This document shows positions 34,878-44,622 of a DNA stretch of 53,952 bases, in pieces; within the stretch, counting starts at the first letter, position 1; each line of letters opens with the position of its first letter. Made by a program: the position numbers and the translations under genes. The notes under the pieces were generated by a model. It was not told the DNA's origin. It saw only the letters and a program-made list of their open reading frames with translations, and made no database searches. Where the stretch lies: assembly GCA_002928965.1 (NCBI GenBank), contig PERU01000026.1:1-53952 (forward strand), read 5' to 3'. This DNA comes from Methylomonas sp. GTDB taxonomy: Bacteria > Pseudomonadota > Gammaproteobacteria > Methylococcales > Methylomonadaceae.

Positions 34878-37800
34878 ATGTTGAAATGTATGAATAAGTG
34901 GGGATGTGTGAATTTTTTGGCCGGATTGGCTTATTTGGTCACCGGCTGGATTGGCATCCTGTTGGCGACACAGCCCAGTAATGCCAACCCTATCTGGCCC
35001 GCTGCAGGTGTGGCACTGGCCTTCATGCTGGTGTATGGACAGGCCGTCATTCCGGGCGTTTTTCTGGGTGCGTTGATTACTCAATCATATGTTTTTCTGG
35101 ATGCAGACAACTCTTTCAAACTGCTGGAGTCTTTTTCGGTGGGTTGTATGGCGGCCATAGGAGCATCGCTGCAAGCTGGCTTGGGGATGCAACTGATCAA
35201 TCGGTGGGTGGGTGTGCATAATCAACTCATCGAAGACAAAAAGATTTTCGGTTTTTTTGCTTGTGTTGCGCTCAGTTGCTTGGTATCCGCCAGTATTGGC
35301 GTATTGTCGCTATATCTGCGCAACGTTATCGGCTCTGCAAATATTGTTAATGCCTGGTTGACGTGGTGGGTGGGAGATATCATAGGCGCGGCAGTATTTG
35401 CTCCGCTAACCCTGCTTTTTATCGGTCAGCCCAGGGTAATGTGGCAATCGCGGCGGCGGCTGATGCTATTACCCTTGCTATCCGTACTATTACTGGTGGT
35501 GCTGGCGTTCAAATTCAACATAAACATGGAAGAGCGCCGTGTCGGCGAGCAGTTTCATCGGCAGGTGGATTTGTTGCATTCGTCCGTTCAGCAGCATTTA
35601 CAGGATCGTCTGGATACCAACTTAGTCCTGCAAGCCCTGTTTTACAATGCCAAAACCATAGAGAAAGACGAATTCGAGGGGTTTGCCGCGACCATCAAAA
35701 CCCTGGACAGCAGTATTCTGGAGTGGGTGCCCAAAGTGGAGCGCAACCAGCGAGCGGATTGGGAAAAGTTGTATCAAAGACCCATTCAGGCCAAAAATGC
35801 ATCAGGTGGTTTGGAAGTGGCTGAAGATAAGCCGGTGTATTTTCCAATCACCTTTATTGTTCCCCATCAAGTGAATGACGGGGTCCGTGGCTACGATATT
35901 TCCAGTAATCCTGAAATCGAGGCGTCAATCCAGCAAGCCATCGACATGGATATAAGTATTGCAACGGGTGGCATTCATTTGATTCAGGACGATGGGCAGC
36001 GGATTGGGGTTGGGTTGTATTCGCCGATTTATCGTAAAACCGGCTTGCAAACGGTCAATGAGCGACGGCAATCGCTGCAAGGTTTTATCGGTGGATTGTT
36101 TCGGATTGATGAAGATATTCAAACTATTTTCAGATGGTTGGGCTATTCAGAGCAACAACTGTTATTGACTATTCATGACCAGGATCAACTGATTTACAGC
36201 AATTTGCCCGCCAACTATCACCGGACCTTACAGTTTTCGGATTTGAACAGTGTGCGGCTGATTGAGTTTGCAGGCAGGCAATGGCGGCTGAATTATTGGC
36301 CGTCTGCGGACTTTTTTCAACAACAGCAATCCACGGTCAGTCATTGGTTAATTCTCGGTGGTTTTTTGTTTTGTAGTCTTGCGGCAGCAGGCTTGCTGCT
36401 GTTGACTGGTCGAACCGCGCGGGTTGAGGAGTTGGTCGAACACCGGACGCAGGCTTTAATGCATAGTAACGCCGCTTTAAACCAGGAAATCCTGATTAGG
36501 CAACAGCATGAGAATGAATTGCGGGTTGCGGCTGCTACCTTCGAATCACACGAAGCCATCGTCGTAACCGATCCTAATGGCATTATTTTGCGCGTCAACA
36601 AAGCCTTTACCGACATCACCGGCTATAGCCCGGAAGAAGCCATTGGTCAAAATCCACGGATTTTGTCTTCCGGTTACCATGACGGGGATTTTTATCAGCA
36701 AATGTACAAGCAGCTGTATAAAAATAATCAGTGGAAAGGCGAAATTTGGAATCGTCGCAAAAATGGCGTGGTGTTTCCCGAGCTTTTAACGGTCACCGGC
36801 ATTCGTGACGAGCAAAACAAACTGATCCATTATGTCGCGATTTTTTCGGATGTTAGCGACAAAAAAGCCGCTGAACAGGAGATTCACAATCTGGCGTTTT
36901 TTGATCCGTTGACCAATCTACCCAATCGACGCCTGTTACTGGATCGGCTACAACATGAAATAGCCGTTGCCAAACGTCAGTCCAGGTATGGCGCCTTGTT
37001 TTTTCTGGATCTGGATCATTTCAAAAACCTGAATGATTCTCGTGGTCATCAGGTCGGGGATGAGTTGCTGATTCAGGTGGCGCAACGCTTGCAATCCATA
37101 ATCCGCGACGAAGATACCGCCAGCCGCCTGGGTGGGGACGAGTTTATTGTCATGGTGCCTGGGCGCTTTACGGATTTGCAGCAGGCCACCAATCATGCCG
37201 CCATGTTGGCCGAAAAGATTTTGTTGTCCATCAATCAGCCGTTTATCGTACAGGGTAGCGAGCATCATTTTTCTACCAGTATTGGTGTGACCTTGTATCC
37301 GGAGACGGTCGATGAGCCGGAGGACATCATTCAGCAAGCCGATACTGCTATGTATCGTGCCAAAGAACGTGGTCGCAATGGCATTAGTTTCTTTCAGCCC
37401 GCCATGCAGGAAGCGGCGGATAGACGGTTGACGTTGGAAAAAGAAATGCGTCAGGCACTGCAGGATAATCAGTTTGTGTTGCATTACCAAGCTCAGCTTA
37501 ATGAACTGCTGCAGGTAGTCAGTGCGGAGGCGCTAATACGCTGGGTACACCCGGAAAAAGGCATGATATCCCCAGCCGAATTTATTCCGTTAGCGGAAGC
37601 CACCCAATTGATTTTGCCTATCGGTGCCTGGGTATTGCATGAGGCGTGTAATCAAATCAAGGCGTGGGACGAGCAAGGAAAAACCATCGACCATGTGGCG
37701 GTCAATGTGAGTTCACGTCAGTTTAGGCAGGCGGGATTTGTGCAACACGTCCGGCAGGCTCTGATGGATGCGGGGATCAGTGCCAAGCGTCTGGTGATTG

Positions 37801-38174
37801 AACTGACCGAAGGATGCGTGATTGAAGATATCGATGACACCATTGCCAAAATGCACGCCCTGCAAGCGATGGGGGTCAGAATATCCATTGATGACTTTGG
37901 CGTGGGCTATTCATCCTTGTCATACTTGAAAAGTCTGCCCTTAAGCCAGTTAAAAATCGATCAAAGTTTCGTGCGCCATTGTGATGACCCCAATGCGGCA
38001 GTGATCGTGGAAACCATCATCATGATGGCCAACAGTCTGGGTCTGAATGTGATTGCCGAAGGTGTTGAGAACCAGGAGCAAGTCGACTTTTTGAATGCCA
38101 AAGGCTGTTTCTTTTACCAAGGATTTTTCTTTGCACGCCCCGTTGCGGCTAAGGATTTTAAATTTAATGTTTAA
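34878..38174 (+). CDS. MASE1-CHASE-PAS-GGDEF-EAL cyclic di-GMP protein
   Basis: From ATG 34878 about 1098 residues. Domains in order: MASE1 membrane sensor (helices over about 8-215, with NPIWPAAGVALAFML), a periplasmic CHASE domain (about 240-470, SSILEWVPKVERN), a membrane helix and a short coiled coil, PAS (about 551-675), GGDEF (RLGGDEFIVM at about 750) and EAL (EALIRW near 883, DDFGVGYSS, NVIAEGVE). Both catalytic motifs are intact, and RDED five residues before GGDEF matches the RxxD inhibitory site. It could make and break c-di-GMP in response to an extracellular signal. Its end overlaps the convergent next gene by four bases. ATG 34890 is another possible start. Confidence 0.94.
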   Translation: MLKCMNKWGCVNFLAGLAYLVTGWIGILLATQPSNANPIWPAAGVALAFMLVYGQAVIPGVFLGALITQSYVFLDADNSFKLLESFSVGCMAAIGASLQAGLGMQLINRWVGVHNQLIEDKKIFGFFACVALSCLVSASIGVLSLYLRNVIGSANIVNAWLTWWVGDIIGAAVFAPLTLLFIGQPRVMWQSRRRLMLLPLLSVLLLVVLAFKFNINMEERRVGEQFHRQVDLLHSSVQQHLQDRLDTNLVLQALFYNAKTIEKDEFEGFAATIKTLDSSILEWVPKVERNQRADWEKLYQRPIQAKNASGGLEVAEDKPVYFPITFIVPHQVNDGVRGYDISSNPEIEASIQQAIDMDISIATGGIHLIQDDGQRIGVGLYSPIYRKTGLQTVNERRQSLQGFIGGLFRIDEDIQTIFRWLGYSEQQLLLTIHDQDQLIYSNLPANYHRTLQFSDLNSVRLIEFAGRQWRLNYWPSADFFQQQQSTVSHWLILGGFLFCSLAAAGLLLLTGRTARVEELVEHRTQALMHSNAALNQEILIRQQHENELRVAAATFESHEAIVVTDPNGIILRVNKAFTDITGYSPEEAIGQNPRILSSGYHDGDFYQQMYKQLYKNNQWKGEIWNRRKNGVVFPELLTVTGIRDEQNKLIHYVAIFSDVSDKKAAEQEIHNLAFFDPLTNLPNRRLLLDRLQHEIAVAKRQSRYGALFFLDLDHFKNLNDSRGHQVGDELLIQVAQRLQSIIRDEDTASRLGGDEFIVMVPGRFTDLQQATNHAAMLAEKILLSINQPFIVQGSEHHFSTSIGVTLYPETVDEPEDIIQQADTAMYRAKERGRNGISFFQPAMQEAADRRLTLEKEMRQALQDNQFVLHYQAQLNELLQVVSAEALIRWVHPEKGMISPAEFIPLAEATQLILPIGAWVLHEACNQIKAWDEQGKTIDHVAVNVSSRQFRQAGFVQHVRQALMDAGISAKRLVIELTEGCVIEDIDDTIAKMHALQAMGVRISIDDFGVGYSSLSYLKSLPLSQLKIDQSFVRHCDDPNAAVIVETIIMMANSLGLNVIAEGVENQEQVDFLNAKGCFFYQGFFFARPVAAKDFKFNV

Positions 38175-39262
38175 AACTCATTGGCCAGACCGGGGATGCC
38201 CAGTTGCTGAATGCGTAAGGCATTTTCGCCTTCCTCGTAGGCCAGTAGTCTGCCTTCCTGCTGCCATAATTTGAAGCTCAGGGCATAGGCCAAAACCCGA
38301 ATCGGGTAATCGCGTGGCAATTGCTGCAAATAAGGCTGCATGGTGACAAAGTCTGTGGCGCCGTATTGCTGCATGATGAAGCGCAAGCCGCCGTTGCGTG
38401 GGCCAATGTTATAAGCCAACAACCCTAAAAACAGATCGTTTTTCATTTCGGCCAGGTAGTGTTTCAAGGTGGCCGCCGCAATAAACGCGTTATGACGGGG
38501 ATTGGCTAACGCCAGTTGTTTTATTGCCAGTGCATCCCTCGCCTGTTGCAGGATGAATTTGGGTACGGCAGTGATTTGAAATAGCCCTTGGCCGCCATCA
38601 TGGCTAGTGCGCGGCATGAATGATGATTCCGTCGCGGCAATACCCTGTAAAAGATTAACGTCGATTGAAAATACCTCTGCCGCTTGCTGAATGTCAATGT
38701 TGAAGGGTTCCGCGCGTTGCAGCATTTTTTGCAATTGCGCTGGATCGTGGCGGCGATAAGCGGCATACACCTGATGCGCCAACGTGACGCGAGCCGCCTG
38801 TTGTTTTCCGCCGATCAGGCTGCGTAAATCCGTCAATACCGGGTTATAGCCGTCATGCCAGACAAACCAAGCCATGCCTGTTGCCATACCTATCGCCAAT
38901 AGGCCGGGCAAAATCGTCAGTATCCGTTTTAACCCGCCACGACACCTGAGCCAGATCAGCATCAGGCCGGCACATACCAATGCCCAAACCGCCATACCCG
39001 CAGCAAACGGTAACAAATTGGCGAAAAATTGCGTACCTGAAAATGCATTGGCCGACGATTCCAAGGCCAGCATGGTGCCGAGCAGTGCGGCAATCGCAAG
39101 GCCTAAACACTCGATACTCAACCAGAATAAATTATCCCTGCGCCAGAGCGCGGCTGGGGTGCTGCGTTTGCCGGATGCCGCTCTGCGCGTTTTGTGAGAA
39201 TTATGTTTGGCAGATTGAGGTGATTTTGGTGGTTTGCGTCGCGCGGGTATTTGCGGAGGCAT
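38171..39262 (-). CDS. Membrane-anchored lytic transglycosylase-like protein (SLT domain)
   Basis: The 363 residues begin with a basic Lys/Arg/Pro-rich tail, then three membrane helices (about residues 48-150) and a periplasmic SLT domain: LLQGIAATESSFMPR with the catalytic-type Glu near 212, GGQGLFQIT and FLGLLAYNIGPRNGG. This pattern is that of family 1 lytic transglycosylases which cleave peptidoglycan. Three helices before an SLT domain are unusual. The gene is convergent with the c-di-GMP gene. Confidence 0.82.
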   Translation of the reverse strand: MPPQIPARRKPPKSPQSAKHNSHKTRRAASGKRSTPAALWRRDNLFWLSIECLGLAIAALLGTMLALESSANAFSGTQFFANLLPFAAGMAVWALVCAGLMLIWLRCRGGLKRILTILPGLLAIGMATGMAWFVWHDGYNPVLTDLRSLIGGKQQAARVTLAHQVYAAYRRHDPAQLQKMLQRAEPFNIDIQQAAEVFSIDVNLLQGIAATESSFMPRTSHDGGQGLFQITAVPKFILQQARDALAIKQLALANPRHNAFIAAATLKHYLAEMKNDLFLGLLAYNIGPRNGGLRFIMQQYGATDFVTMQPYLQQLPRDYPIRVLAYALSFKLWQQEGRLLAYEEGENALRIQQLGIPGLANEF

Positions 39263-39386
39263 AAATCTCTGACTTAGGATGAAGATGAAATGATTAAACG
39301 CGGTTGGTTGAGCAAGCTTGACTTGTGCAAATGCAAAACGCTGTCATTATAGCCAACTGATTTTTATGAAGCTGAGGTGAATACAG

Positions 39387-40211
39387 GTGTTGGGTAGTTT
39401 ACAGAAAATGACGACGCAACTGGCTGAAACGGCAATGTATCAACTGCCGGTGGGCGATGCAGCCTTGGCGTTGAATCCGCTAATCGGCCAGTCCATACAG
39501 CTGAGATACAGCGGCCAGATTTTTTGCGTGCATTGCCAAAAAAAGACCAGCAAAAGCTTTAATCAGGGCTATTGCTACCCGTGTTTCAGCAAGCTGGCAC
39601 AGTGCGATATGTGCATCATGAAACCGGAAACCTGTCATTACGCAGCAGGCACTTGTCGTGAACCGGCATGGGGGGAACAGTTCTGTTTCCAGCCGCATGT
39701 GGTGTATCTCGCCAATTCCTCGGGCATTAAAGTCGGTATAACCCGCCAGTCACAAATTCCCACTCGCTGGGTAGATCAGGGTGCGGTGCAGGCGCTGCCT
39801 GTGTTTCAGGTCGCTTCCCGGCATGTGTCAGGTTTGGTTGAAGTGGCGCTTGCAAAACATGTGAGTGATAAAACCAGTTGGCAACAGATGCTGAAAAATA
39901 ATGTGCAGTCTTTGGATTTGCCGATTCTACGCGACGAATTGCTGGCTAAATGTGCCGATGATTTAGCTGTCATTACACAGCGCTTTGGGGCTGATGCCAT
40001 ACGATTTTTAGCTGATGCCGACCCAGTGCAGATTGCCTATCCGGTGCAACACTATCCCAATAAAATTAAATCCTTCAACCTGGACAAAGATTCTTTGGTA
40101 TCTGGGGTGCTGCAAGGCATCAAAGGTCAATATCTATTGCTGGACACGGGTGTCATCAATATCCGCAAGTATACGGGCTATGAAGTGGAGGTCATTGTTG
40201 AGGCCGGATAA
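39387..40211 (+). CDS. DUF2797 family protein
   Basis: The 274 residues match DUF2797: N-terminal CVHCQKKTSKSFNQGYCYPCF and CDMCIMKPETCHY...TCREPAWGEQFCFQPHVVYLA with many cysteines suited to zinc binding, then GIKVGITRQSQIPTRWVDQGA, which resembles a GIY-YIG-like nuclease core. Function not known. The start is GTG 39387, with GAGGTGA (39374-39380) six bases upstream. Its 3' end overlaps the convergent glycosylase gene by 20 bases. Confidence 0.88.
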   Translation: MLGSLQKMTTQLAETAMYQLPVGDAALALNPLIGQSIQLRYSGQIFCVHCQKKTSKSFNQGYCYPCFSKLAQCDMCIMKPETCHYAAGTCREPAWGEQFCFQPHVVYLANSSGIKVGITRQSQIPTRWVDQGAVQALPVFQVASRHVSGLVEVALAKHVSDKTSWQQMLKNNVQSLDLPILRDELLAKCADDLAVITQRFGADAIRFLADADPVQIAYPVQHYPNKIKSFNLDKDSLVSGVLQGIKGQYLLLDTGVINIRKYTGYEVEVIVEAG

Positions 40212-40701
40212 TGATTTGTCGCCAGCACTCCAATTTTTGCTGATAAGACATCGCAGCATGTGCCGGGCTGGTTGAGGGCAGTTTTTGTAAAATCAGCGTT
40301 TTATTTGCCAACGACGGTAACACTAGGCGCCGAAATGCCTGTTCTGCCGCTGCGCCATTGAAAAACACCTGTTGAATATGCGGATGGGTTTTAAAGAAAT
40401 TGTTAAAGTCATTGGCAACAATCGAATCTTTATCAATAGCCGCATCCAGGCTGCCTGGGCGGTAGCAGGAATGCATGACATCCCACAATGCAATCTGTGC
40501 GTTGTGCAGCGTTTGAATTTTGCTGGGGTAATCCTGAAATGGCGGGTTATTCAACAGGTCGGCGATGATTTGCCAGAATAGATTTCGCGGATGGGCGTAA
40601 TATTCGCCGGCAGTCAGAGACGCGATGCCGGGAATGCTGCCCAAAATTACTATTTGCGCATTCGGCGCAGCAATGGGGGCAAAGCTGTGAATGTTTGACA
40701 T
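40192..40701 (-). CDS. DNA-deoxyinosine/uracil glycosylase family protein (HDG, UDG family 6)
   Basis: The 169 residues have the UDG-superfamily motif 1 in the form ILGSIPGIASLTAGEYYAHPRNLFW, WDVMHSC, and motif 2 LPSTSPAHA. This is the signature of the hypoxanthine-DNA glycosylase group (family 6), which removes deaminated adenine from DNA. The related Mug group has different motifs. It lies 18 bases downstream of the Smr gene on the same strand and is convergent with the DUF2797 gene. Confidence 0.87.
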   Translation of the reverse strand: MSNIHSFAPIAAPNAQIVILGSIPGIASLTAGEYYAHPRNLFWQIIADLLNNPPFQDYPSKIQTLHNAQIALWDVMHSCYRPGSLDAAIDKDSIVANDFNNFFKTHPHIQQVFFNGAAAEQAFRRLVLPSLANKTLILQKLPSTSPAHAAMSYQQKLECWRQIIIRPQQ

Positions 40702-40719
40702 GAGTCATTAAAAATTGCT

Positions 40720-41289
40720 TTATTCCGGTTCGTCATCATCCTGACCAAACTTGTCGGATAGTCTTAACAGGATGTACAGGGCGCCAGTGCCGCCCGCTTT
40801 AGGCGGGGTGGAGCAGAATGCCAAGACGTCTTTGTGCTGACGCAGCCATACATTGATGTCGTTTTTCAGCACCGGCTGGTTGTTAGGCGAGTTATAGCCT
40901 TTGCCATGAATGATTTGTACGCAGCGGCAGCCGTCTTCCACGCAAAAATGTAAAAATCGCAACAGCTCCCGTTGCGCGTCGCGGCTGCTCATGCCGTGTA
41001 AATCCATTTCGGCATCGACACCGTAATAGCCTTTGCGGAGTTTTTTTAGCACGTTTTTTTGCAATCCTGGCGCTATAAAGCCAACTTTATCCTCTTGGTA
41101 CAGAGTTTCCAGGCTGTCGAAGACCTCATTTTGCAAGGGATCGACTTGTTCCAGTGGCTTGAAGGATGGCACGGGGCGCGGTTTTTTATCGGGTTTAAGC
41201 AACACGGTAGTGCTCTCGACGGGTTTTACTTTGCCGATCGAGTCTCTGAATAATGCGCTGTCCGCTGAGGAAGTGGGTTTTTTTGTCAC
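40720..41289 (-). CDS. Smr domain protein (SmrA/YdaL-like)
   Basis: The 189 residues have a disordered N-terminal region (KPVESTTVLLKPDKKPRPVPSF...) and a C-terminal Smr domain: DAEMDLHGMSSRDAQRELLRFL, VQIIHGKGYNS, VLKNDINVWLRQHKDVLAFCSTPPKAGGTGALYILL. Both LHG and HGKG motifs needed for nuclease activity are kept. Smr proteins act on branched DNA or, in SmrB, on mRNA at collided ribosomes; which applies here is not visible. Confidence 0.9.
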   Translation of the reverse strand: MTKKPTSSADSALFRDSIGKVKPVESTTVLLKPDKKPRPVPSFKPLEQVDPLQNEVFDSLETLYQEDKVGFIAPGLQKNVLKKLRKGYYGVDAEMDLHGMSSRDAQRELLRFLHFCVEDGCRCVQIIHGKGYNSPNNQPVLKNDINVWLRQHKDVLAFCSTPPKAGGTGALYILLRLSDKFGQDDDEPE

Positions 41290-41352
41290 GTAAGCTGCTG
41301 GTTTTAGGGTTTTTTTGCTAATATGCAGCTATTTTAAGCGATTAACAGCGGT

Positions 41353-42108
41353 ATGCACATTCTGATCAGTAACGACGATGGCTATTTGGCCCAAGGTATC
41401 ACTACCTTGGCTGCTGCTTTGCAGCAATTTGCCAACGTGTCGGTAGTGGCGCCGGATAAAAATCGCAGTGCTGCCAGCAATTCGCTGACGCTGGATATGC
41501 CGCTACGCGCTACTACTTGCGACAATGGTTTCGTGCGGGTCGATGGAACGCCGACCGATTGTGTTCATCTGGCCATTACCGGTTTGTTGACAGAAGAGCC
41601 TGATATGGTGTTTGCCGGCATTAATCATGGGGCGAATCTTGGCGATGACGTACTGTATTCCGGTACCGTTGCGGCGGCTACCGAAGGCCGCTTTCTGGGC
41701 TTGCCAGCTGTGGCGATTTCTTTGGTCGGTAGCGATCCCAAACACTTTGAAACTGCGGCACATGTGGCGGTTTATCTGTTAAAAAAGATTCAGGCCCATC
41801 CGCTGCCGGAAGATACTTTGTTGAATGTGAACGTGCCGGATGTGCCCGTGGCACAGCTGAATGGGTATCAATCCACTCGATTAGGCCAGCGCCATAAAGC
41901 CGAGGCAGTCATTCAAGGCAGCGATCCGCGTGGACATACGATTTACTGGGTAGGCCCCCCTGGCAGCGAGCAGGATGCCGGGCCGGGTACGGATTTTGAT
42001 GCGATTCGCAACGGTTATGTATCGATTACGCCGTTGCAACTGGACTTGACCCGCTACGACAGGCTGGAAGGTTTGCGAGAGTGGCTGGCAATGGAGGCAG
42101 CAGCATGA
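41353..42108 (+). CDS. surE: 5'/3'-nucleotidase SurE
   Basis: Metal-dependent nucleotidase and exopolyphosphatase active in stationary phase. The 251 residues show the active site [45 protein letters not shown] and [23 protein letters not shown]. It overlaps pcm as ATGA, the usual surE-pcm arrangement of gammaproteobacteria; nlpD and rpoS, which often follow, are not here. Confidence 0.97.
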   Translation: MHILISNDDGYLAQGITTLAAALQQFANVSVVAPDKNRSAASNSLTLDMPLRATTCDNGFVRVDGTPTDCVHLAITGLLTEEPDMVFAGINHGANLGDDVLYSGTVAAATEGRFLGLPAVAISLVGSDPKHFETAAHVAVYLLKKIQAHPLPEDTLLNVNVPDVPVAQLNGYQSTRLGQRHKAEAVIQGSDPRGHTIYWVGPPGSEQDAGPGTDFDAIRNGYVSITPLQLDLTRYDRLEGLREWLAMEAAA

Positions 42109-42767
42109 AACAACGCTTGCAAGGCGCTGGCATGACCTCGCGGCGCACCCGCGAACGCATGGTGTCCCGACTCAGGGAACAAGGTATTACCAATGGCAAA
42201 GTTTTGGCGGTGATGGCGGAAACCCCACGACATGTCTTCGTCGATGAAGCCCTGGAAAGTCGGGCTTATGAAGATAATGCATTGCCTATCGGTCATAATC
42301 AGACCATCTCCCAGCCTTATATCGTCGCCAAAATGACCGAGCTGTTATTGGAAAGCGGCCCGCTGGGTAAAGTGCTGGAAATTGGCACCGGCTGCGGTTA
42401 CCAAACGGCCATATTGGCCAAGTTGGTGGATCAAGTCTATTCGGTTGAGCGCATCGCGCCGCTCATGAAAAAAGCTCGGGATTTGTTGTGGGAGCTGGAT
42501 ATCAAGACTGTGGGTTTCAAGCACAGTGATGGTGGTTGGGGTTGGCCTGAACATGCGCCGTTTGAAGGCATTTTGGCCGCAGCCGCGCCTGCAGAAATAC
42601 CTGAAGCGTTATTACAGCAACTGGCTGTTGGCGGTGTGTTGGTCATGCCGGTTGGTCGGGAAGGTAAGCAGACGCTGCACCGGGTTGTGCGGACCGAAAA
42701 TGGCTTTGTTGATGAGGTGATAGAGCCCGTGACTTTTGTGCCGTTTTTATCGGGCGTGGCCTCTTAA
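42105..42767 (+). CDS. pcm: Protein-L-isoaspartate O-methyltransferase
   Basis: Repairs age-damaged proteins by methylating isoaspartyl residues with S-adenosylmethionine. From ATG 42105 the protein has 220 residues, with [19 protein letters not shown], the SAM-binding motif [22 protein letters not shown] and [21 protein letters not shown] at 42093-42097, seven bases before the ATG, fixes the start; the frame is open back to 42081. Stop overlaps no gene; no clear terminator follows. Confidence 0.96.
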   Translation: MKQRLQGAGMTSRRTRERMVSRLREQGITNGKVLAVMAETPRHVFVDEALESRAYEDNALPIGHNQTISQPYIVAKMTELLLESGPLGKVLEIGTGCGYQTAILAKLVDQVYSVERIAPLMKKARDLLWELDIKTVGFKHSDGGWGWPEHAPFEGILAAAAPAEIPEALLQQLAVGGVLVMPVGREGKQTLHRVVRTENGFVDEVIEPVTFVPFLSGVAS

Positions 42768-42911
42768 CGCTAACGAGATGGGCTAAGGATCATTAAAGCT
42801 CTGCTTCACCTCGTCTAATGAAAGTTGGGGGAGCGTTCCAGACCTTCGGTTCGCTAATCGCGCTGCAGCCATGATGACTTTCAGCGTAAAGCCAAAGCAA
42901 AAGTTATAAGG

Positions 42912-43691
42912 TTAGGCCGGTTCGGCCTGCATCTCTAATGTCTCTGAGGATTGCTTTTGCCATTTCACCAGTTCCAGTGATCCGTCCATATGCTCGACGA
43001 TGGCTGTGCAGCTTTCGACGAAATCACCGGTATTGATATACATAAAGTCTTCGATGTTCTTGATTTCTGCATGATGGATGTGACCACAAATCACACCATC
43101 CACACCTTCGTTTTTCAAGGTTTTGACGATGGTTTCTTCATAATCCGACATGAATTTCACCACGTTTTTGACTTTAAACTTCACATAAGCCGCCAATGAA
43201 AACTGCGACTGCACGCCTAAAATACGTCTGCAAAGTCTTAAAAAGCGGTTGATTTCAATCAGCCAGTCATAGCCCACGCTGCCCAGCTTAGCCATCCATC
43301 TATGATGTTGAGCAATCGTGTCGTACTCATCACCGTGTACTACCAAAAAACGTTTGCCTTGCGCAGTGATGTGAATATCGGAGTTTTTCACTACGATGTC
43401 GCCGAAAACGTAATCATCGTAGTCCCGCACATTTTCATCATGATTGCCGGGGACATAGATGATATTGGTACCGTGACGGGCTTTGCGCAGAAACTTCTGG
43501 ATGATGGTGTTGTGTTCACGTGGCCAGTACATTTTTTTGGATAAAGCCCAAAAGTCGATGATGTCGCCCACCAGATACAGCTTTTCGCTGTCATTGTGTT
43601 TTAAAAAGTCCAGCAAAGCGTCGGCTTGGCATTGGGTAGAGCCTATGTGCAGGTCCGATATCCAGATGGTGCGGTAGAGGTTTGAAGTCAT
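42912..43691 (-). CDS. UDP-2,3-diacylglucosamine diphosphatase-like metallophosphoesterase (LpxH-related)
   Basis: The 259 residues have the calcineurin-type metal motifs DLHIGS, GDIIDFW, PGNHDE, VVHGDEYD and CGHIHHAEI, in the arrangement of the LpxH/UDP-2,3-diacylglucosamine hydrolase family. The insertion with NRFLRLCRRILGVQSQFSL and the length (longer than E. coli LpxH, 240) point to a related clade rather than to classical LpxH, so the lipid A role is an inference. It stands alone, with a 390-base region upstream. Confidence 0.85.
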   Translation of the reverse strand: MTSNLYRTIWISDLHIGSTQCQADALLDFLKHNDSEKLYLVGDIIDFWALSKKMYWPREHNTIIQKFLRKARHGTNIIYVPGNHDENVRDYDDYVFGDIVVKNSDIHITAQGKRFLVVHGDEYDTIAQHHRWMAKLGSVGYDWLIEINRFLRLCRRILGVQSQFSLAAYVKFKVKNVVKFMSDYEETIVKTLKNEGVDGVICGHIHHAEIKNIEDFMYINTGDFVESCTAIVEHMDGSLELVKWQKQSSETLEMQAEPA

Positions 43692-44081
43692 GGCAGTCTA
43701 CAGAGGGTGATATGCGGGTTAGCCGCAATTTAAAACCTGAGCGTTGACTAAAGTGTAAAGCGGATGGATGACAGGATTATGACAGTCTTGAGTTCCGAAG
43801 CGCCTATCAGGCCTGGCTAATGAATCGCTGGATACCGACAATGGCGTGCTTTATGTCGCTTTATATGGCTTGATTGGGATAAAGTCACATAAAGCACTTG
43901 TCGATTGCTGGAAACGCTGATTAAGTCCTTGGACTATTTATGCCTCAGAGGGCATGAACTGTAAGTATTGGATTCCGCTTATACCCTAAAGGGCATAAAT
44001 TGTGAGCTTGTCGAACCACTTGGTGCCCCAGGGGGATATGAACGGAATCGATTTGTTCAACGCTTCCCTAAAAACTGCGGG
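43692..44081. repeat. Structured intergenic region: long hairpin and about 40-bp imperfect tandem repeats
   Basis: No gene is supported. Bases 43846-43897 form a long hairpin: GTGCTTTATGT-cg-CTTTAT pairs with ATAAAG-tc-ACATAAAGCAC around a 14-base loop (11 + 6 bp with a 2 x 2 internal loop). Directly after it are three imperfect units spaced about 40 bases, with cores GCCTCAGAGGGCATGAA (43942-), ACCCTAAAGGGCATAAA (43982-) and GCCCCAGGGGGATATGAA (44025-), each with its own dyad. It may be a dispersed intergenic repeat family or a transcript end of mscL. Confidence 0.65.
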
Positions 44082-44495
44082 TTATTTTTTCAATAAATCG
44101 CGGATTTCTGCCAATAACACTTCTTCATTGGACGGTGCGGGTGGTGCTTCAGGCGCCGCTTCTTCTTTTTTCTTGAAAGAACTCAGGATTTTAATCATCA
44201 GGAAAATGGCGGCAGCCACAATGGTAAAGTCGATAACGGTTTGGATGAATTTGCCATAGCTGATGACCACTGCGGGTATGACGGTACCTTCAGCCGTTTT
44301 TGATGCTGCCTGAATGGTAACGGCTAGGTCAGAAAAGTCGACCCCACCCAAAACTACCCCAATTGGCGGCATGATCACATCGGCTACCAGCGATGACACA
44401 ATTTTACCAAACGCCCCGCCGATGATGACACCGACCGCCATATCGACTACGTTGCCCTTCATGGCAAAGTCTTTGAATTCTTGCAACATACCCAT
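44082..44495 (-). CDS. mscL: Large-conductance mechanosensitive channel MscL
   Basis: Osmotic safety valve of the inner membrane. The 137 residues match the family: [51 protein letters not shown] (first helix), a periplasmic loop, second helix [18 protein letters not shown] and a Lys/Glu-rich cytoplasmic tail ending [11 protein letters not shown]. Monocistronic. Confidence 0.97.
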   Translation of the reverse strand: MGMLQEFKDFAMKGNVVDMAVGVIIGGAFGKIVSSLVADVIMPPIGVVLGGVDFSDLAVTIQAASKTAEGTVIPAVVISYGKFIQTVIDFTIVAAAIFLMIKILSSFKKKEEAAPEAPPAPSNEEVLLAEIRDLLKK

Positions 44496-44622
44496 AATTA
44501 GCGCTCCTCTAGTTGTTATTTAAAATGCAAGGACTAACTTTAGCATCAGATCACAAAAACGTCATGTTTTGTGATGTGGTGTCGCATTTCAGGCAGCTCG
44601 GGCACATTAAAAATCAACAGGA

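Noticed and set aside
44002-44259. 85-codon plus-strand frame at the mscL 3' end
   Set aside because: Lies mostly antisense to mscL and begins in the repeat region.
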